A stretch of DNA of 64,000 nucleotides, from contig JAXIVH010000033.1 in assembly GCA_036785325.1 (NCBI GenBank), forward strand, positions 3,593,548 to 3,657,547, given 5' to 3'. Every line of letters begins with the position of its first letter. Positions within the stretch are counted from its first letter, which is position 1. Shown here piece after piece: positions 41,050 through 63,869 of this stretch. Source of the DNA: Urophycis tenuis. Its lineage: Eukaryota; Chordata; Actinopteri; Gadiformes; Phycidae. The position numbers and the translations under genes were made by a program. The notes under the pieces are model-generated. The model saw only the letters and a list, made by a program, of their open reading frames with translations, did no database searches and had not been told where the DNA came from.

Positions 41050-42900
41050 AGACGCTATGTACCAAGGATGTTAAGCTGCTTTCTTTGTCCATGCGCCCTA
41101 TGTATCTCCCGCGAGAATTTCCACAGATTTTTGTGACTGTTGCTTACATCCATCCTAAGGCTAATGAGAAAAATACCTCAGAGCTCATCTTTCAAACTGT
41201 ACAAAAACTCCAGTCTTTATCCCCTAACTTGATTTTAGGCGATTTTAACCACTGCTCACTGGACAAAACCCTCAGACACTTTTATCAGTACGTTTCCTGT
41301 CCCACCAGGAAAGACCGGATCCTGGACAAGTGTTATGGGTCCATTAAAAAGGTCTATAAATCAATTCCTCTCCCTCCGCTGGGTTCAGCCGACCATAATT
41401 GTGTTGACCTGATTCCATCTTACCGGACATGTCTTCAGAGGGGGAAAGTGACAACCAAAAACATCAAAGTGTGCTCAGAAGAGGCCACAACAACTCTTCA
41501 GGGCTGTCTGGACAGTACAGCTTGGGGGGAGTTCATTGAATCCTCCAGTGACATTAACAAACTCACTGATGTGGTCAGCTCCTGGATTACTTATTGTGAG
41601 GACATTGTTATTCCTGTAAAAACTGTTAAATCCTACCCAAATAGCAAACCCTGGGTGAACAGACATCTCAAAGGGCTGTTAAACAAAAGGAAACAGGCTT
41701 TTAAAAAGGGAAACCTTATAGAGCTTATTTCTGTACAAAAGGAAATCAAACAGGACATTAGAAGAGCTAAATTGTGTTATAAACAAAAAGTTGAAGACAA
41801 GATGAGCAAGAACAACTTGGGCTCAGCATGGGACACTATTAAGACTATGGTTGGGCTGTCTGATAATGCAAAGAAAAATGTCATACCAGATGATCTGGTT
41901 CTGGCTCAGGAACTTAACAAATTCTATTTAAGGTTTGTTGTGCATGATTTTAATAATGAAATAACTACACTGAAAAATACTGCTCTGGAGTCAACTCAAC
42001 TGTCTGCTCCGCTTTTTAATGTGTGTACGGTTGTTAAAACTTTTAAACATTAAAAAACCAGAACAAGTGCTGGCCCTGATAATATCAGTAGTCGAATGCT
42101 CTCTAACTGTGCTGAACAATTAGGCCCTATTTTTAATTATATTTTTAATCTTTCATTTTCTCAGCAGAAGGTTCCTATTTTGTGGAAACAGGCTACCATA
42201 GTTCCTGCTGCCAAATCTAAACACCCTAAATCTTTAAATGACTTCAGGTCTATAGCTCTTTAGTTATGAAATCATTTAAAAAACTGGATTAGCTTCTGTT
42301 TTATTCAGAAGCTGAACTTCTGAATAAAACTGAACAGTTGCTTGATCCACTGCAGTTTGCCTACAGGACTAGGAGGGGGGTTCAGGACGCTACCTTAACT
42401 CTGCTAAATCATATCTATAAGCACCTTGAGCTCATTACTAATCATGTTAGATTGCTGTTCATTGATTTTTCATCCGCCTTCAATACCATACAGCCTCATC
42501 TGTTAATTCAGAGACTAATCGACAACTTTAGTTTAGAGCTGCTGCAGCACAATTGAAAATCATCATATATTAAAATTAGCAGATGACACGGTCATACTGA
42601 GCCTGTTGAACAGTACTGAAACCTCTTATGGTCCTGTGGTTGATTATTTTTTAAAGTGGTGCCAGGATTCGTTTTTATTTCTGAATGTATCTAAGACAAA
42701 GGACATGTGTATTGATTTTAGACGCTCACAGCCTTCTCCCGACAGCACAGTGATTGATGGACAGGATGTAGAAATGGTAGAATCCTACAAGTATTTAGGT
42801 ACTATAATAGATAACAAACTGACATTTGAGAATAACACTAACACGATTTACAAGAAAAGTTAGGAGCGTCTGTTCTCTTAGAAAACTCAAAATTCCAGGT
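41050..42900 (+). mobile_element. jockey/CR1-group LINE, degraded
   Basis: The frame at 41085-42053 encodes the endonuclease part (FVTVAYIHPKANEKNTSELI, LILGDFNHCSLD, LGSADHNCVDL) and the linker (NKPWV-like SKPWVNRHLKGLLNKRKQAFKKG). Broken frames then give RT pieces: DPLQFAYRTRRGVQDA, LFIDFSSAFNTIQ, KLADDTVILSLL and SYKYLGTIID. The GVPQG core between 42556 and 42560 is deleted and several stops occur. Confidence 0.88.
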
Positions 42901-42944
42901 TGATTCGTCCCTGATGACCATGTTTTATGACCATGTTTAACTGT

Positions 42945-43615
42945 CTCTGAATCGATTTGTCAAGCCAGTTAATATTTAAATCTCCGAGCAAGAAAACTTT
43001 GCATAGAAAGCATTAGAGGCCGATGGAGGTCTATACATCCAAATCAGCGTTATCAACATTTGTGGAGAGAGAGCTATTTTAAGACCGATACATTCTAGGT
43101 TGTGTTCACAGACCCATTCTATCTGTTTGCACTTTAAGTGTTCCCTCACATAAAATATTACCCCTCCACCCCGATTTCCCACCCGGTCTTTCCTAAAATT
43201 ATTGTAGCCTGGTACATACAGTCCCGCCATCGGCAAATTTATATTTAGCCAGGTCTCAGACAAACATAAAAATTCCAGGTTCGACTTAATAGATGATGAA
43301 CTTGGTCACACTTGGGCAAAATGCTTCTGTCAAAATGTTTAAATTTCCACCAAGTAGACGTGTTGACTTATATGTTGGGTCCCAGGTTACCTTGACTTGG
43401 TTAAGGGTGCTGTATAGATTTGCAGATTGTTGTTTTTTGAACACAGGGTTCCTGGGGCATAACCCACTCCTGAACTCACCCAAGGCTACACCGCTGATGG
43501 AGTTTGAATGAGCTGCAGTTTTGGAGGTCCCGCCGGCAGTGATGTCAGCCCAGCCAGTGGTGGTGGAGGTCCAGCTAGCTGAGGCAGAGGCCCAACCAGT
43601 GGTGGTAGAGGTCCA
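42945..43615 (-). mobile_element. LINE 5' region (N-terminus and endonuclease), reversed
   Basis: The minus strand encodes, from 43615 down, a repeated WTSTTTGWA leader, then VFKKQQSANLYSTLNQVKV and RLLGGNLNI. After a frame change it encodes SETWLNINLP, RGGGVIFYVREHL and VFLLGDLNINWLD, an AP endonuclease. It meets the oppositely oriented LINE 41050-42900 tail to tail. Confidence 0.75.
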
Positions 43616-43617
43616 GC

Positions 43618-43713
43618 AATAGCAATTAGCCACTCGACGGTGTGAATTATGGAAAAATAAGGCACGCCTCTCAGGCTGTTCCTTATTTTTCCGTCGAGTG
43701 GCTAATTGCTATT
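43618..43713. repeat. 23-bp perfect inverted repeat with alternative inner stem
   Basis: aatagcaattagccactcgacgg (43618-43640) is repeated inverted at 43691-43713. A second stem, ggaaaaataagg with ccttatttttcc (43651-43662 and 43681-43692), overlaps the right arm. Confidence 0.9.
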
Positions 43714-44139
43714 CTAAAACTGTTACCAACGCGGCAATATGAAAAATCATGTAGCAATAAAAACGCTTCCGTTTCACTAATAATTCACTAGATGCGCAAC
43801 AAAGTAGTTCCCAGATACAAGGAAGTAGTTACCGGCCAGGTTGCAGAAACAACACGTCGCTTGCAAGCAATCACTTTATTTTTAACAGCCCCTTTCCACA
43901 AGCAGTTTATCGACCATAGTTAGTCCATCCAACAAATCGAAGTTAACTTTCCATTCCATAACAAAGCAGAAAAAAGCCGGTTCCGAGTTTCTTTATTGTC
44001 GTCGTCGTTGCTATGCGCGGAGTGATATGTGAAGCGGTCAGCAGCAGCGTTGGATGGGGACAGGTGTACTTTATCGTCTCATAAAGCACACCTATCAGCC
44101 AATCAGAATCAAGCATTGGGACTAACAGTTTTAGAATTG

Positions 44140-44330
44140 ACCATAGGTGTGTATGTGAGTGTGAATGGTTGTTCGTTGGTATATGTTAGCCCTGTGATAG
44201 GCTGGCGACCTGTCCAGGGTGTACCCCGCCTCTCGCCCGTTGCAGCTGGGATTGGCTCCAGCCCCCCCGCGACCCTCTAGGATAAGCGGTGTAGAAAATG
44301 ACTGACTGACTTATCTTATCTTACTCACCA
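44140..44330 (+). mobile_element. SINE/L2-type 3' tail
   Basis: ttagccctgtgataggctgg, cgacctgtccagggtgtacc and a cagctgggattggctccag block, followed by gaccctctaggataagcgg, make up the widespread fish SINE/L2 tail. A tRNA-like head is not clear. Confidence 0.75.
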
Positions 44331-44559
44331 ACAGCAACAATCCTGCAACTCCTTCTTTAACAGACTAAATGTATTATTACTTGAGTACTGGCAGTAACTC
44401 TCATACTTTAATACTCAAATATTTGCTGTTGATTTGTGTTTCTCCTACGGTTTCTGTTGTCTATATTTAATGCATATTAAATACATCTTGCACTTTAATA
44501 CTCTTTTGCGCTACCACCATGGTTTTATGGGAAATCTAGCGGTTAACCAGAGGATTGTA

Positions 44560-45489
44560 TTGTGGCTGCACACTGCTGTAGGTGTATATTATTAGTATTA
44601 TAGCACTCCCAGATGGATTAAGAAAGAATTTCCCCAAGGGGATTACTAAAGTATACATTATTATTATTAAAAATATATATATATTTTGTATTTACTTGCA
44701 TTCTGTAAAAAAAAAAAATTAAGCACATTCTATATTCACCACTTTCTGTCTCATTTCAACTGACAAATATAATTATTCCTCATATTATACTCCCATCTAC
44801 AGGCTGAAACCTGCATCTGCATGTTAATACTCCTGACATATTTATTTCTAATGGAAATTTTAAATAATCGTGAAACATGGGCATGTACTGTTCTGTAATA
44901 CTTTTGCTGTCATTTCAATAGAGAACTCAAATCAAACTCCATGCAATCCTATAGATTCCAACCAACAGAAGAGCAGACATAACATCCAAAGCTTTTACCT
45001 ATTCTTTCCCTCCATGTGTAATTGGGAGAGAAAGCACTTAAAATGTATTGGCTGAGAAAATCAAAGGGAGGTGATCCATCATTTTGACATGTGCTGGGCA
45101 TATGTAAAATAATATCTATCAATCAAACTGAGCATATTGGTTTGACCACTTACAACTGCTGTTGATTTGTTGCTCAATTGGCCAGAGAGGCAGCCTAACA
45201 TTGATTCCATCATTGACCGTGCTAATGGGGCAGATTTAGAATGACTCTCAGTGGCCCTAGAGGACAAGGTGTAAACCAACTTCAGTGATCTTCATTGTTC
45301 ATGGAATCCGAACAGACCATAAGATGATTCACGTTATAAATAATCGTCTACGCTTTTTTATTCTGTTATATGCATAGTTGCTGTAGCATTATACATTTCT
45401 GCAGCAGTCTATTCATATCACAGTCACCAAAGTGGTTAGCTAGCATCCGCTAGCAGCTAATGTTCACGGGAGAAAAAGGACAGATCGAC
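44560..45489. other. intergenic with a LINE-tail remnant
   Basis: gaatttccccaaggggattactaaagta at about 44620 is a LINE 3'-end remnant. The rest holds nothing I recognise. Confidence 0.4.
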
Positions 45490-45492
45490 TTC

Positions 45493-45740
45493 GGCCCAAT
45501 CTCATTTCTCTATTTTCTCCACCTCCCCCTTGCCCCTTCCCCTACATCTTGGCCCTTGAAACAGAGTGCATTTACCCCTTGGTTTCAAGTAAGCTCCCAA
45601 TCTTACTTGGTTTTAAGGGGTATCTACCCCTTGCCCTTATCCCTACCCCTCGATCGAAATGAGAATTGAGATAGCCCTTTGTCTCACGTGCATGGGCAAA
45701 ACTAAGGGGAAGGGGTAAAATAGAGAATTGAGATTGGGCC
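45493..45740. mobile_element. 248-bp MITE with 24-bp terminal inverted repeats
   Basis: Ends ggcccaatctcatttctcta... and its inverted partner differ at one base over 24 bp, and ttc stands on both sides (45490-45492 and 45741-45743). The 3-bp duplication would suit a PIF/Harbinger-like relative. The interior is pyrimidine-rich. Confidence 0.85.
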
Positions 45741-45956
45741 TTCGTCTCTTTGGTCTGAGAACGCACACTGACCGTTTATTATGCGCATGCTCACAACAAC
45801 ATCTATCTGCGCACAGGCACATAACATCAGTGCTTAGGCTATTTAACATGGCTTTGCTACTCATATTATAGAATATGCTCAACAGTTGCCACTTACTTAC
45901 CATACACAAAAAACTGTGCACAGTGAGTTTTGGAGTGCAGTCGTATCAATGACAGA

Positions 45957-46600
45957 TACCTTAAAGGAAAACGCCACCGTTTTTTCCATACTGAAGTACG
46001 TTCTTCCCTGATCTTAGACGAGTTGATACATACCTTACACGACCCAAGTATGGTTACACAAAATGAAACATGGCAATTTTCAATAGAACCAACGTGACCT
46101 GCATGCCGTTGCCTGCACTGTCTACATGTAGTAGTAGAAGTAAAAAGTCACGTTAATAATAATAACTAGCTATCCTACTAACACTCGTTGAGTAAGATTA
46201 GCAATAGAATGCTAGTAGCTGGTAGCAGCTAGCGCTAGTTCTAGAAATGGATTCGACTAGCAGCTAGACAGTTTGCGTTCTCATATCGAGACTTAACGTA
46301 ACATTTGACGACAAAATGAATGACCCAAAAACAGTAGCACTTACCTTAATTCACAATGTAATTTCAAGAATATATCTCAAAGCCGAGTCTTACGAGCTAA
46401 TTAAACGTTATCGCTTGGAGCACGAAGTCGAGCCGACGATAAGGTTCAAGGTCGCCTAATTAATAGTCCTCGAGCTGTGGTCAAACAGCTGGGAGCCATT
46501 GAAAACCTAATGAGCAGTCTAACGTGAGTTTTAATGGAGTATATTTTTATTTTTTAAATAGTTTGTATCTCAAAAAGTATAAAGTTTACAAATATGTAAA
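45957..46600. mobile_element. TTAA-type repeat, one end only
   Basis: ccTTAAAGGAAAACGCCACC resembles a recurring fish MITE terminus. I did not find the matching right end, so the limits are guesses. Confidence 0.3.
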
Positions 46601-46926
46601 TATAGTAGCACACCTAGGCTCAACAAGACCTTTGTCATGACGTTTGAATTGTATCATATGATCCAGTATGAAGAGCTGAATTAATTTCATGTTTTGGTGG
46701 GAAGAATAAGAAAAAAGAAGGATAACAGGATTGTGCATTTCTATGCACAATAACAAGTAGGCCTGTAGTAGTAGTAGTAGTTTGAGCAAACTTTGCAACA
46801 GGAAAGATTTGCCAAAGGAGATCTGGCATTATGTGATATGGTGTTTGCCCTGGCATATAGACAAGTTCGGGATCGTTTGCATTTGCGCATTTGTTGCAAC
46901 GAGAATTGAGAAGATCCAGTGGAACT

Positions 46927-47004
46927 TGTCCGCCTTGACGTGATGGGAACTTGACGTGATTATGATCATAATCACGTCAAGTTCGCATCACGTCAAGGCG
47001 GACA
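46927..47004. repeat. 78-bp palindrome with a single mismatch and no spacer
   Basis: The centre is tatga|tcata at 46965/46966, and 39-bp arms pair with one mismatch (46946 versus 46985). Four TGACGTGAT-type CRE/ATF-like words lie in it. Outside, weaker symmetry (ttgttg..acgagaa on the left and ttctcgtcaacaa on the right) extends to about 46890-47030. Confidence 0.95.
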
Positions 47005-47029
47005 CAGGTGAACTTCTCGTCAACAAGGA

Positions 47030-48638
47030 TGCCATGCGAAGTCCCGCTTCTTCGTAGCAGACGAATTTGAGGCATTGGATCTCCCCTTATTGATGCAGAC
47101 TGAGGAGAAAATGTGATGAATTTTCTGCATGCACAATGGCTTGGCTATGTGGAGAAATGTGTAAATAAAAATAAATAAATAAAAAAATGCATGATGAGTG
47201 ATCAAGTGAAAGTTCACAAAATCGTCTCTTTTTAATATGCATAGTTTGGGAGAGGGCACCAGGCACGCCTCTCTGAAAGGAGTTATGTCACTTCTGACGT
47301 GGGGAATTTAATGTTGGTATTCCAACCAACCAGGGCAAAGTTGAGGGGATGTTGAGGGGAGTGTCTTATGTCCGCACTTGCTCGAGAAAACATGCCCAGA
47401 AAAGCAGGCGGAAGTTGTTTTCCTGAAACCACACGAGTTTTGAAAGCCAGGTGACTCGTCGCATCGGAAGTTTATCACAGGTATTTCTGACGTTTACATC
47501 CCAGAATGCATTCTGAAGCATAGCAAACGAAGCTGCACGCCTCATCTGAAACTCGCCTAAACTCGCCTATGGTTTGAAAGCAGTTCAAATCTATTGGCTG
47601 ATCAGTGCCACATGACAAAAAGCATCAAAAAACGCATTTTTGGACACGTATTGAACGCGTTGCGTGACGTGTTCAGAAAGCTGTAAATTACGCCCGAATC
47701 GTGGTACATTCGGCCTGCCATACCATACCAGAGGCCACGCCCTCAGCAGGCCATCTCAATAATTACGGGCATTCCTATGCACAAGTAATTCCTCGCGTGG
47801 AATTGCATTTTATAGTTTAGTCTGTACTGTCATTTCAAGACATGCACAAAGTTTGACCACAAAAAGACTAAAACACCCAAAACAGGAGCACACAAGTTGT
47901 GCTAATTAGCATACATTATTTATTTACAGAGCTTTAGTGGTCATTTCAGAAGTGGTTGTAATACAAATGCAGATGTCTTTCAATTACAAAAAATATTCAC
48001 AGTAAAGATGTGGCAGTCAGTTCAAAAACAACCTCATATACACCTTTACACTGTTTAACAGCATTGATTGACATCTAATCGCACAGAGGAAGGCAGTTAG
48101 CCCCTCCCACCATTCGTACATATCACCAAAACATAGATTTGAGAGTATTTACCCTTGAAATTCCAATCCACTCAATAAGCAATCTTTCAAGTCAACAATG
48201 TCTACTTGGACATTTTTCATAAATCATTCAACAATCTTCTAACATTGAGCGCACCATAACATCAGTGTTTGTCATGAACTTGACGTTTTATCTTTTGTGT
48301 GTCTGAGCTGCTGGTGACATCTGCATCCCAGTTAAAATGATTGTTGTACCTCATGGTTCATCTTATTATGGGATGAAACCCATGTTATTGTATCACACTG
48401 AAACATGTGATACCGTGAGAACCACAGGGCTAACTAGAAGTGCTAAGACCACCACAAGGAACGTCTCTCATACTAAACTCCCAAGGTGTCTAGATTCTCA
48501 CAGTAGTGCTGTGATTCTACAGTATAGGTCTGTCTTTGTTTGGCGAAATCTGTCATCAGTGGTCGTCACCCATCTTTGGATTTCATTGAAATCAGTTCAT
48601 CAATGAAAGGGTTTGGTTGATTTTAAATTGTGTGCGTG

Positions 48639-48673
<35 letters not shown>

Positions 48674-49182
48674 TATATAATTTTTTTAGAAAAGTCAATA
48701 AAAAGTGGTATAACAATCAATCTCCATTCAATCACAATACCTGCGATTTCATAATGAAAAATATTGCTGTATTGTGGCCATACTATGATAAAAATAAAAC
48801 AGAAGTACATGGAGTTTTATCAAGTGCGTTTCCAACTACTTAAAAAGGACATGATGCATTCGGTAAAGCGCTGGTATCTATTTAACCAGCTTTTTTTTAA
48901 CCTGACAATAGTGGTCATCAAAGGGTACAATTCATTAAATGAACATGAGGCAAATGAGAAACAAACATATATTCACAGTCCATACACATGTTGCCTTACT
49001 AAACGGGGCCCGATGCCAGAAACCAGAGTCCCACCAATAAGCACGCTATGCTCTTTATGTCTCTACGCTCTGTGACTTCCTCGCCACCACTCCCGGGCGG
49101 TCGCCTTTGTGACCGAGCAGACACAGCTGGAGAGCGACCTCAGGTGACCTCCCTACGACCACGAGAGCCTGTGTGTTGGGTC
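47030..49182 (-). other. downstream region and possible 3' UTR of the RhoGAP gene
   Basis: No recognisable coding sequence apart from chance frames. An (AT)n lies at 48640-48675. The part next to the stop at 49183 is probably 3' UTR on the minus strand, but I cannot fix a polyA site. Confidence 0.35.
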
Positions 49183-59349
<10,167 letters not shown>

Positions 59350-59375
59350 CTGCCGCTGTCGAGTTGTGTGTGTGT

Positions 59376-59406
<31 letters not shown>

Positions 59407-60733
59407 GGGGGAGAGACAGGGGAGGGAGGGAGGGAGAGAGAGAGAGGAGTGGTTTAGACTGGACACCTGACACTGCTCAGGTAGGTCAGATGGGACAACA
59501 AGCCATTCACACAGCGTCACAGGCACCCACACACACACACACGCGTCACACGCGCACACACACACACACAGAACCTGATAGGACCGATGGACAACAGAGC
59601 GAGCGACAGACAGGAAGACGGACAGGTGTGTTGAGGGGTACAGGGCGGACAAAATAGAGGGCAGAGGTGCGTGGTTCTGAAGCGGTTCAGCGTCGCCACA
59701 GAAAGTAGTAAAGTAACACACCATGGGAGGACCGACACCCAAAGGAACAGAATGGGTGCTCAGCTTGCAAATAGTAGTAGTTATCCCACACACATATTCA
59801 GACAGACAGACAGACAGACAGGCCTAGCCCAGCATGTTGAACACTGAGCTCGTCAACGAATAAATGCAAGACTAATAACCGCCTAATAATAGCATGGCAT
59901 TAGTTGTTTTTGTTTTTTTTACATACAACAGTTCCTTCCTTCCTTCCTTCCAGCATCGCAGAGCTTACTAGCATGTGCGCACACATACACACGCGCGCAC
60001 GCACACATACACACGCGCGCACGCACACACACACACGCACACGCACACGCACACACACACACACACACACAACACACACGCAACGCCTGGCCTAGCCCCT
60101 CTATCGACAAGTGGTATCGGGTTAAACATATGGGTGATGTGGTTAACATTCTTCACACCTTTTTATCAGACTCAACCAGCATGCTGAACTTGTGCACTCA
60201 TAAATACCTGTTGAACAGTTCAAGCGCGTGCACACACACACACGCGCGTTTCCAATTAGGTCAGGATAATAACAAACATTATGACACTGTGAGTTTTCTT
60301 AGGAACACGGTGAACAGAAAACACTGGACCTTGAACTTTGAAACATCAGTCTTAAAAAAGCCCGGAGATTGCATGATCTTGACATTTTCACGTTAGCCAG
60401 AAGCCAGAAAACGCGCAATAGGTCATGACATGTCATGATCACCATTATCAATAAAACTCCATGGGTAATAATGACTTAATTAACTAATTGCTATTCAACA
60501 GTAACATTTGGGTATATCATACAAGTATATTGTGATATTAGCAGCCTGCCGAAAACAGTTAGCCAATAAGATACGGGTACCAGTTGCTAACGTGACCATT
60601 CTTCCTACACACACAGAACAGCTTGTGGCGTGCGACAGAAGCTGTAAAGTTTCCACCGCTAAGCAAGAGTTAAACAGTACTGATTTTTTGCCCCTCTACA
60701 GCAGGGGACCAGACAAGAATGTCACACTAAGCA

Positions 60734-60736
<3 letters not shown>
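59350..60736. other. presumed RhoGAP intron or upstream region with simple repeats
   Basis: Contains (GT)n with a G-run at 59368-59410, (AC)n tracts at 59525-59570 and 59985-60075, and (AGAC)n near 59800. No exon recognised. Confidence 0.5.

Positions 60737-60829
<93 letters not shown>
60737..60829. repeat. (GT)n microsatellite
   Basis: About 46 GT units. Confidence 0.95.
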
Positions 60830-60830
<1 letters not shown>

Positions 60831-63362
60831 AAGGGGAACTGGGGCATCAGCCCATAATTACACACACAACTGATTATTTAGAATACATTTCAAAGTCAGC
60901 AGCCCTCAGTAGTCAGTTAGCGGTTGCATGGAGTAGACCAGCAGACAGAACAGCCAACTAAAGCTATTCAAGACCTCCTGGGTTAGTTCTCGCCCAACTC
61001 ATGAAGCAGCTGGTTGAAAACCTTTACACAAATGTTACCATGACCACCATTCATTTTTCGTTCTTTCTTTGTTACATTATGCCCATTATTTTCACTGACG
61101 TGATTGTACTTTTTATTTCAGTGACACCGGTGGGCAATGCATTCAGAATTAATCTAATAATTCTACAAAAAAAAGATATCTGGCCCCCCGACAATGAATA
61201 GAAGCACACTCGTCAGGTGTGACGTCAGCAACCGATCTCGCCCCGAGATTAACCGCACGGGCGCTCAAAGGCAGCCGGTTGGCTCTCGTCATCCAGGTGA
61301 GTTCCTCTTGGTGGTTTTCCTGGCATCCCACGGGGCCCCGTGACGTCACCCTCAGGAAGTGTCGAGGCTAATCTCCACAAGCTGAATGGCTGAAACCCGA
61401 TAAGTCCAAAGGCAACCGCGGTCATAATGGGCCACACTCATCATCAGTCAGTCAGCCATCAGCGGTGTTGTTATGTTCGGTCCATGCAGTTACGTTACAA
61501 TACTGTCATACATCACAGAGAGTTTGGCGGGAGCATGGCCAGGCGTGTAACAACAGCGCAGCGAGACGCAGAGGACACAGAAAGTGTCGGGCGCTGTGAG
61601 AGGGTTACACTTGCTGTGTAAACACGGCGTTCCCAGGGAGATTACAGCGAAAGGTCAGATCTGCTCCCGTGACAAAGTGTCGTTGATTTGGATACGAGAG
61701 AGAGAGAGAGAGAGGGAAATCTGTCACACGTGGCCCATTTCACGAGAAAACGTCCAACCACGGCAGACAGATTGTACAATAAAGCCGCGTCTTTCTCCCC
61801 ACGTCCCCTCGCTCTGCTGCGCTTTTGAGAAGGGAAGGGATTCTGTTCAGTTCAGTTTCCCCTTCCACTCCTACTTCCACCACCGTCCCGTCGCTGAGAC
61901 AGGAAATTACAACATCAAGACGGCAAAGCCGCTCATTTAAACACTCTCTACCGCTCCAAACGGACGCATCATATTTATTGTCCAGTGCAGCTGAAAGACA
62001 AAATCGGTAAATAAGTGCCCAGGCCCAGTTAGTTAGTGGACCATCTTTCCATGCCCCCTATATGTCTCACAAGTTGGACATTTGCCGGTGGCCGTGCTGT
62101 CGAGGGCCCCGGCTGCATACCGGGACATGCAACTTAATATGCTGATTAACTTGGCATTTCCTGGAACGTATTAAAAACCGGGCATCATCATCCCTGACCC
62201 CGGTGCAAAATACCCCGAGGGAGCCCCGGCCTGCACACACCGTCTCGACATCCCTTCACTCCACCACGGTGAGGGAGACATCGCCAACAGGACGGCAAGC
62301 CACGGGTTGGTAATTCTAGTGCATGGCACGCACGCACGCGCGCGCGCGCACACACCTGGTTAATCATTTATTCCCACCGCAAGCTATATATATAAAATAG
62401 GGCATTGGCCCGGAGCTATAAATCTGAACTGAGTAAACACGCGTGCATACACCAAACTATTTTTAGCCCCAGAAAGTCTAGGGATGAGTTATACAACATG
62501 ACTCCCCTGTGCAACGCACGTCATTTAGTGGGCACTATGAAATGTGACACAGTGTAATTGCGATTGCCATTGTGTTTACAGCTCTAATAGGGTACTCTGG
62601 GAAAGATAGGGCTCTACGGCACCGAGGGACGCGATTGGTCCGTTGACAGCGATGACGCTGGGCGTGGCGTGCATGACCCAAGGTACTCCCTTATCTTGGT
62701 TTCTGTGACACAGCGTTCAACCTGAGGGCACGTCCAGAACTTAACCCAAGTTAACCTCATGGAAGGATGACGTACATGGCTGACCACCGGCCGCACACCC
62801 CTGGGGAAAAGCTTCCGATTATTACGCAGAAATCATCAAGAAGTAAGACACAGAAAGACGACAGCTCCTGTACATCACCGGCCCTGTTGTCTTGGACTTC
62901 CTAGTTTGAAAGAGTTTTTAAACCAAGTACAGAAATGCCTTGAAAAGAAGGCCGGACACACCTGTGTAGCGGTCATAGGGAGAGAGAGAGAGGGAGAGGG
63001 AGCGAGAGGGAGATTAAAAAAAAAGCTTTCCATCCTTTGTTCCTTTATCTACACACTTCTCTTATCACCTGCCAAGAGCTGCCAATCTGCCACAACCATT
63101 GGTCGCGTGTGTGAGGAAAAACAAGGAGTCAAAGACATGCAGAAGTGAACAAACATGGCCCTTTGTGTCATCCCGCAAAACAAATCATTACATCGCTATA
63201 GCTATACCAACTAAATCATTAATTCTGTCAATAGTGTTTGTTGCTCCTGCCAAACAAAAATGGCCTCGTTCAGAACGCACTTCTAGAGAAGCTGCGGTGC
63301 AGTTGAATCAGAACTTGGTGAAAGCCATCAACTTAATGGACTGATTTTAGTGAAAGAGGAGA

Positions 63363-63365
<3 letters not shown>
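60830..63365. other. non-coding, no recognised gene
   Basis: I find no exon or transposon protein on either strand. Short (GA)n tracts lie at 61697 and 62981, and a (CG/CA)n at 62328-62355. Confidence 0.45.
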
Positions 63366-63412
<47 letters not shown>

Positions 63413-63502
63413 TGTGCACGTGCACTCGCTCACTTCACAAAGAGAGAGAGAGAGAACAGAGAAAGACTGTCTCGCAGATGTCAGCTGGCACCTGTTGATC
63501 TG

Positions 63503-63584
<82 letters not shown>

Positions 63585-63600
63585 ACAGACACACACACAA
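63366..63600. repeat. (GT)n and (AC)n microsatellites facing each other
   Basis: (GT)n at 63366-63411 and (AC)n at 63504-63600 are complementary and separated by about 90 bp, so they can pair as a hairpin. Confidence 0.9.
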
Positions 63601-63869
63601 CACTGACCCATAAAGGAGCTGGGTGAATGAACGGACAAACGGTGTCTCCCAGTGTGACACAACAGACCTGGCAGAGCCCCCACGTGCAACATGCCTCCCA
63701 TGTTTACAAGCTAAAAGCTCCAGAAAGGCCATCCTAGAAAGCCTCTTCACTGACCGACCAAAACGTCAGTGCAATATTGGACAGCGATGCATGTCAACAT
63801 AGCTCCTTCCTGCGCTGCTTGCTTTCTCAATGTCCTGGATTGTGGAGCTCTAGCATCGCAATTTGCAAT

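Noticed and set aside
60508..60873. 121-codon frame containing long Cys-Val runs
   Set aside because: It is a translation of the (GT)n repeat with random flanks.
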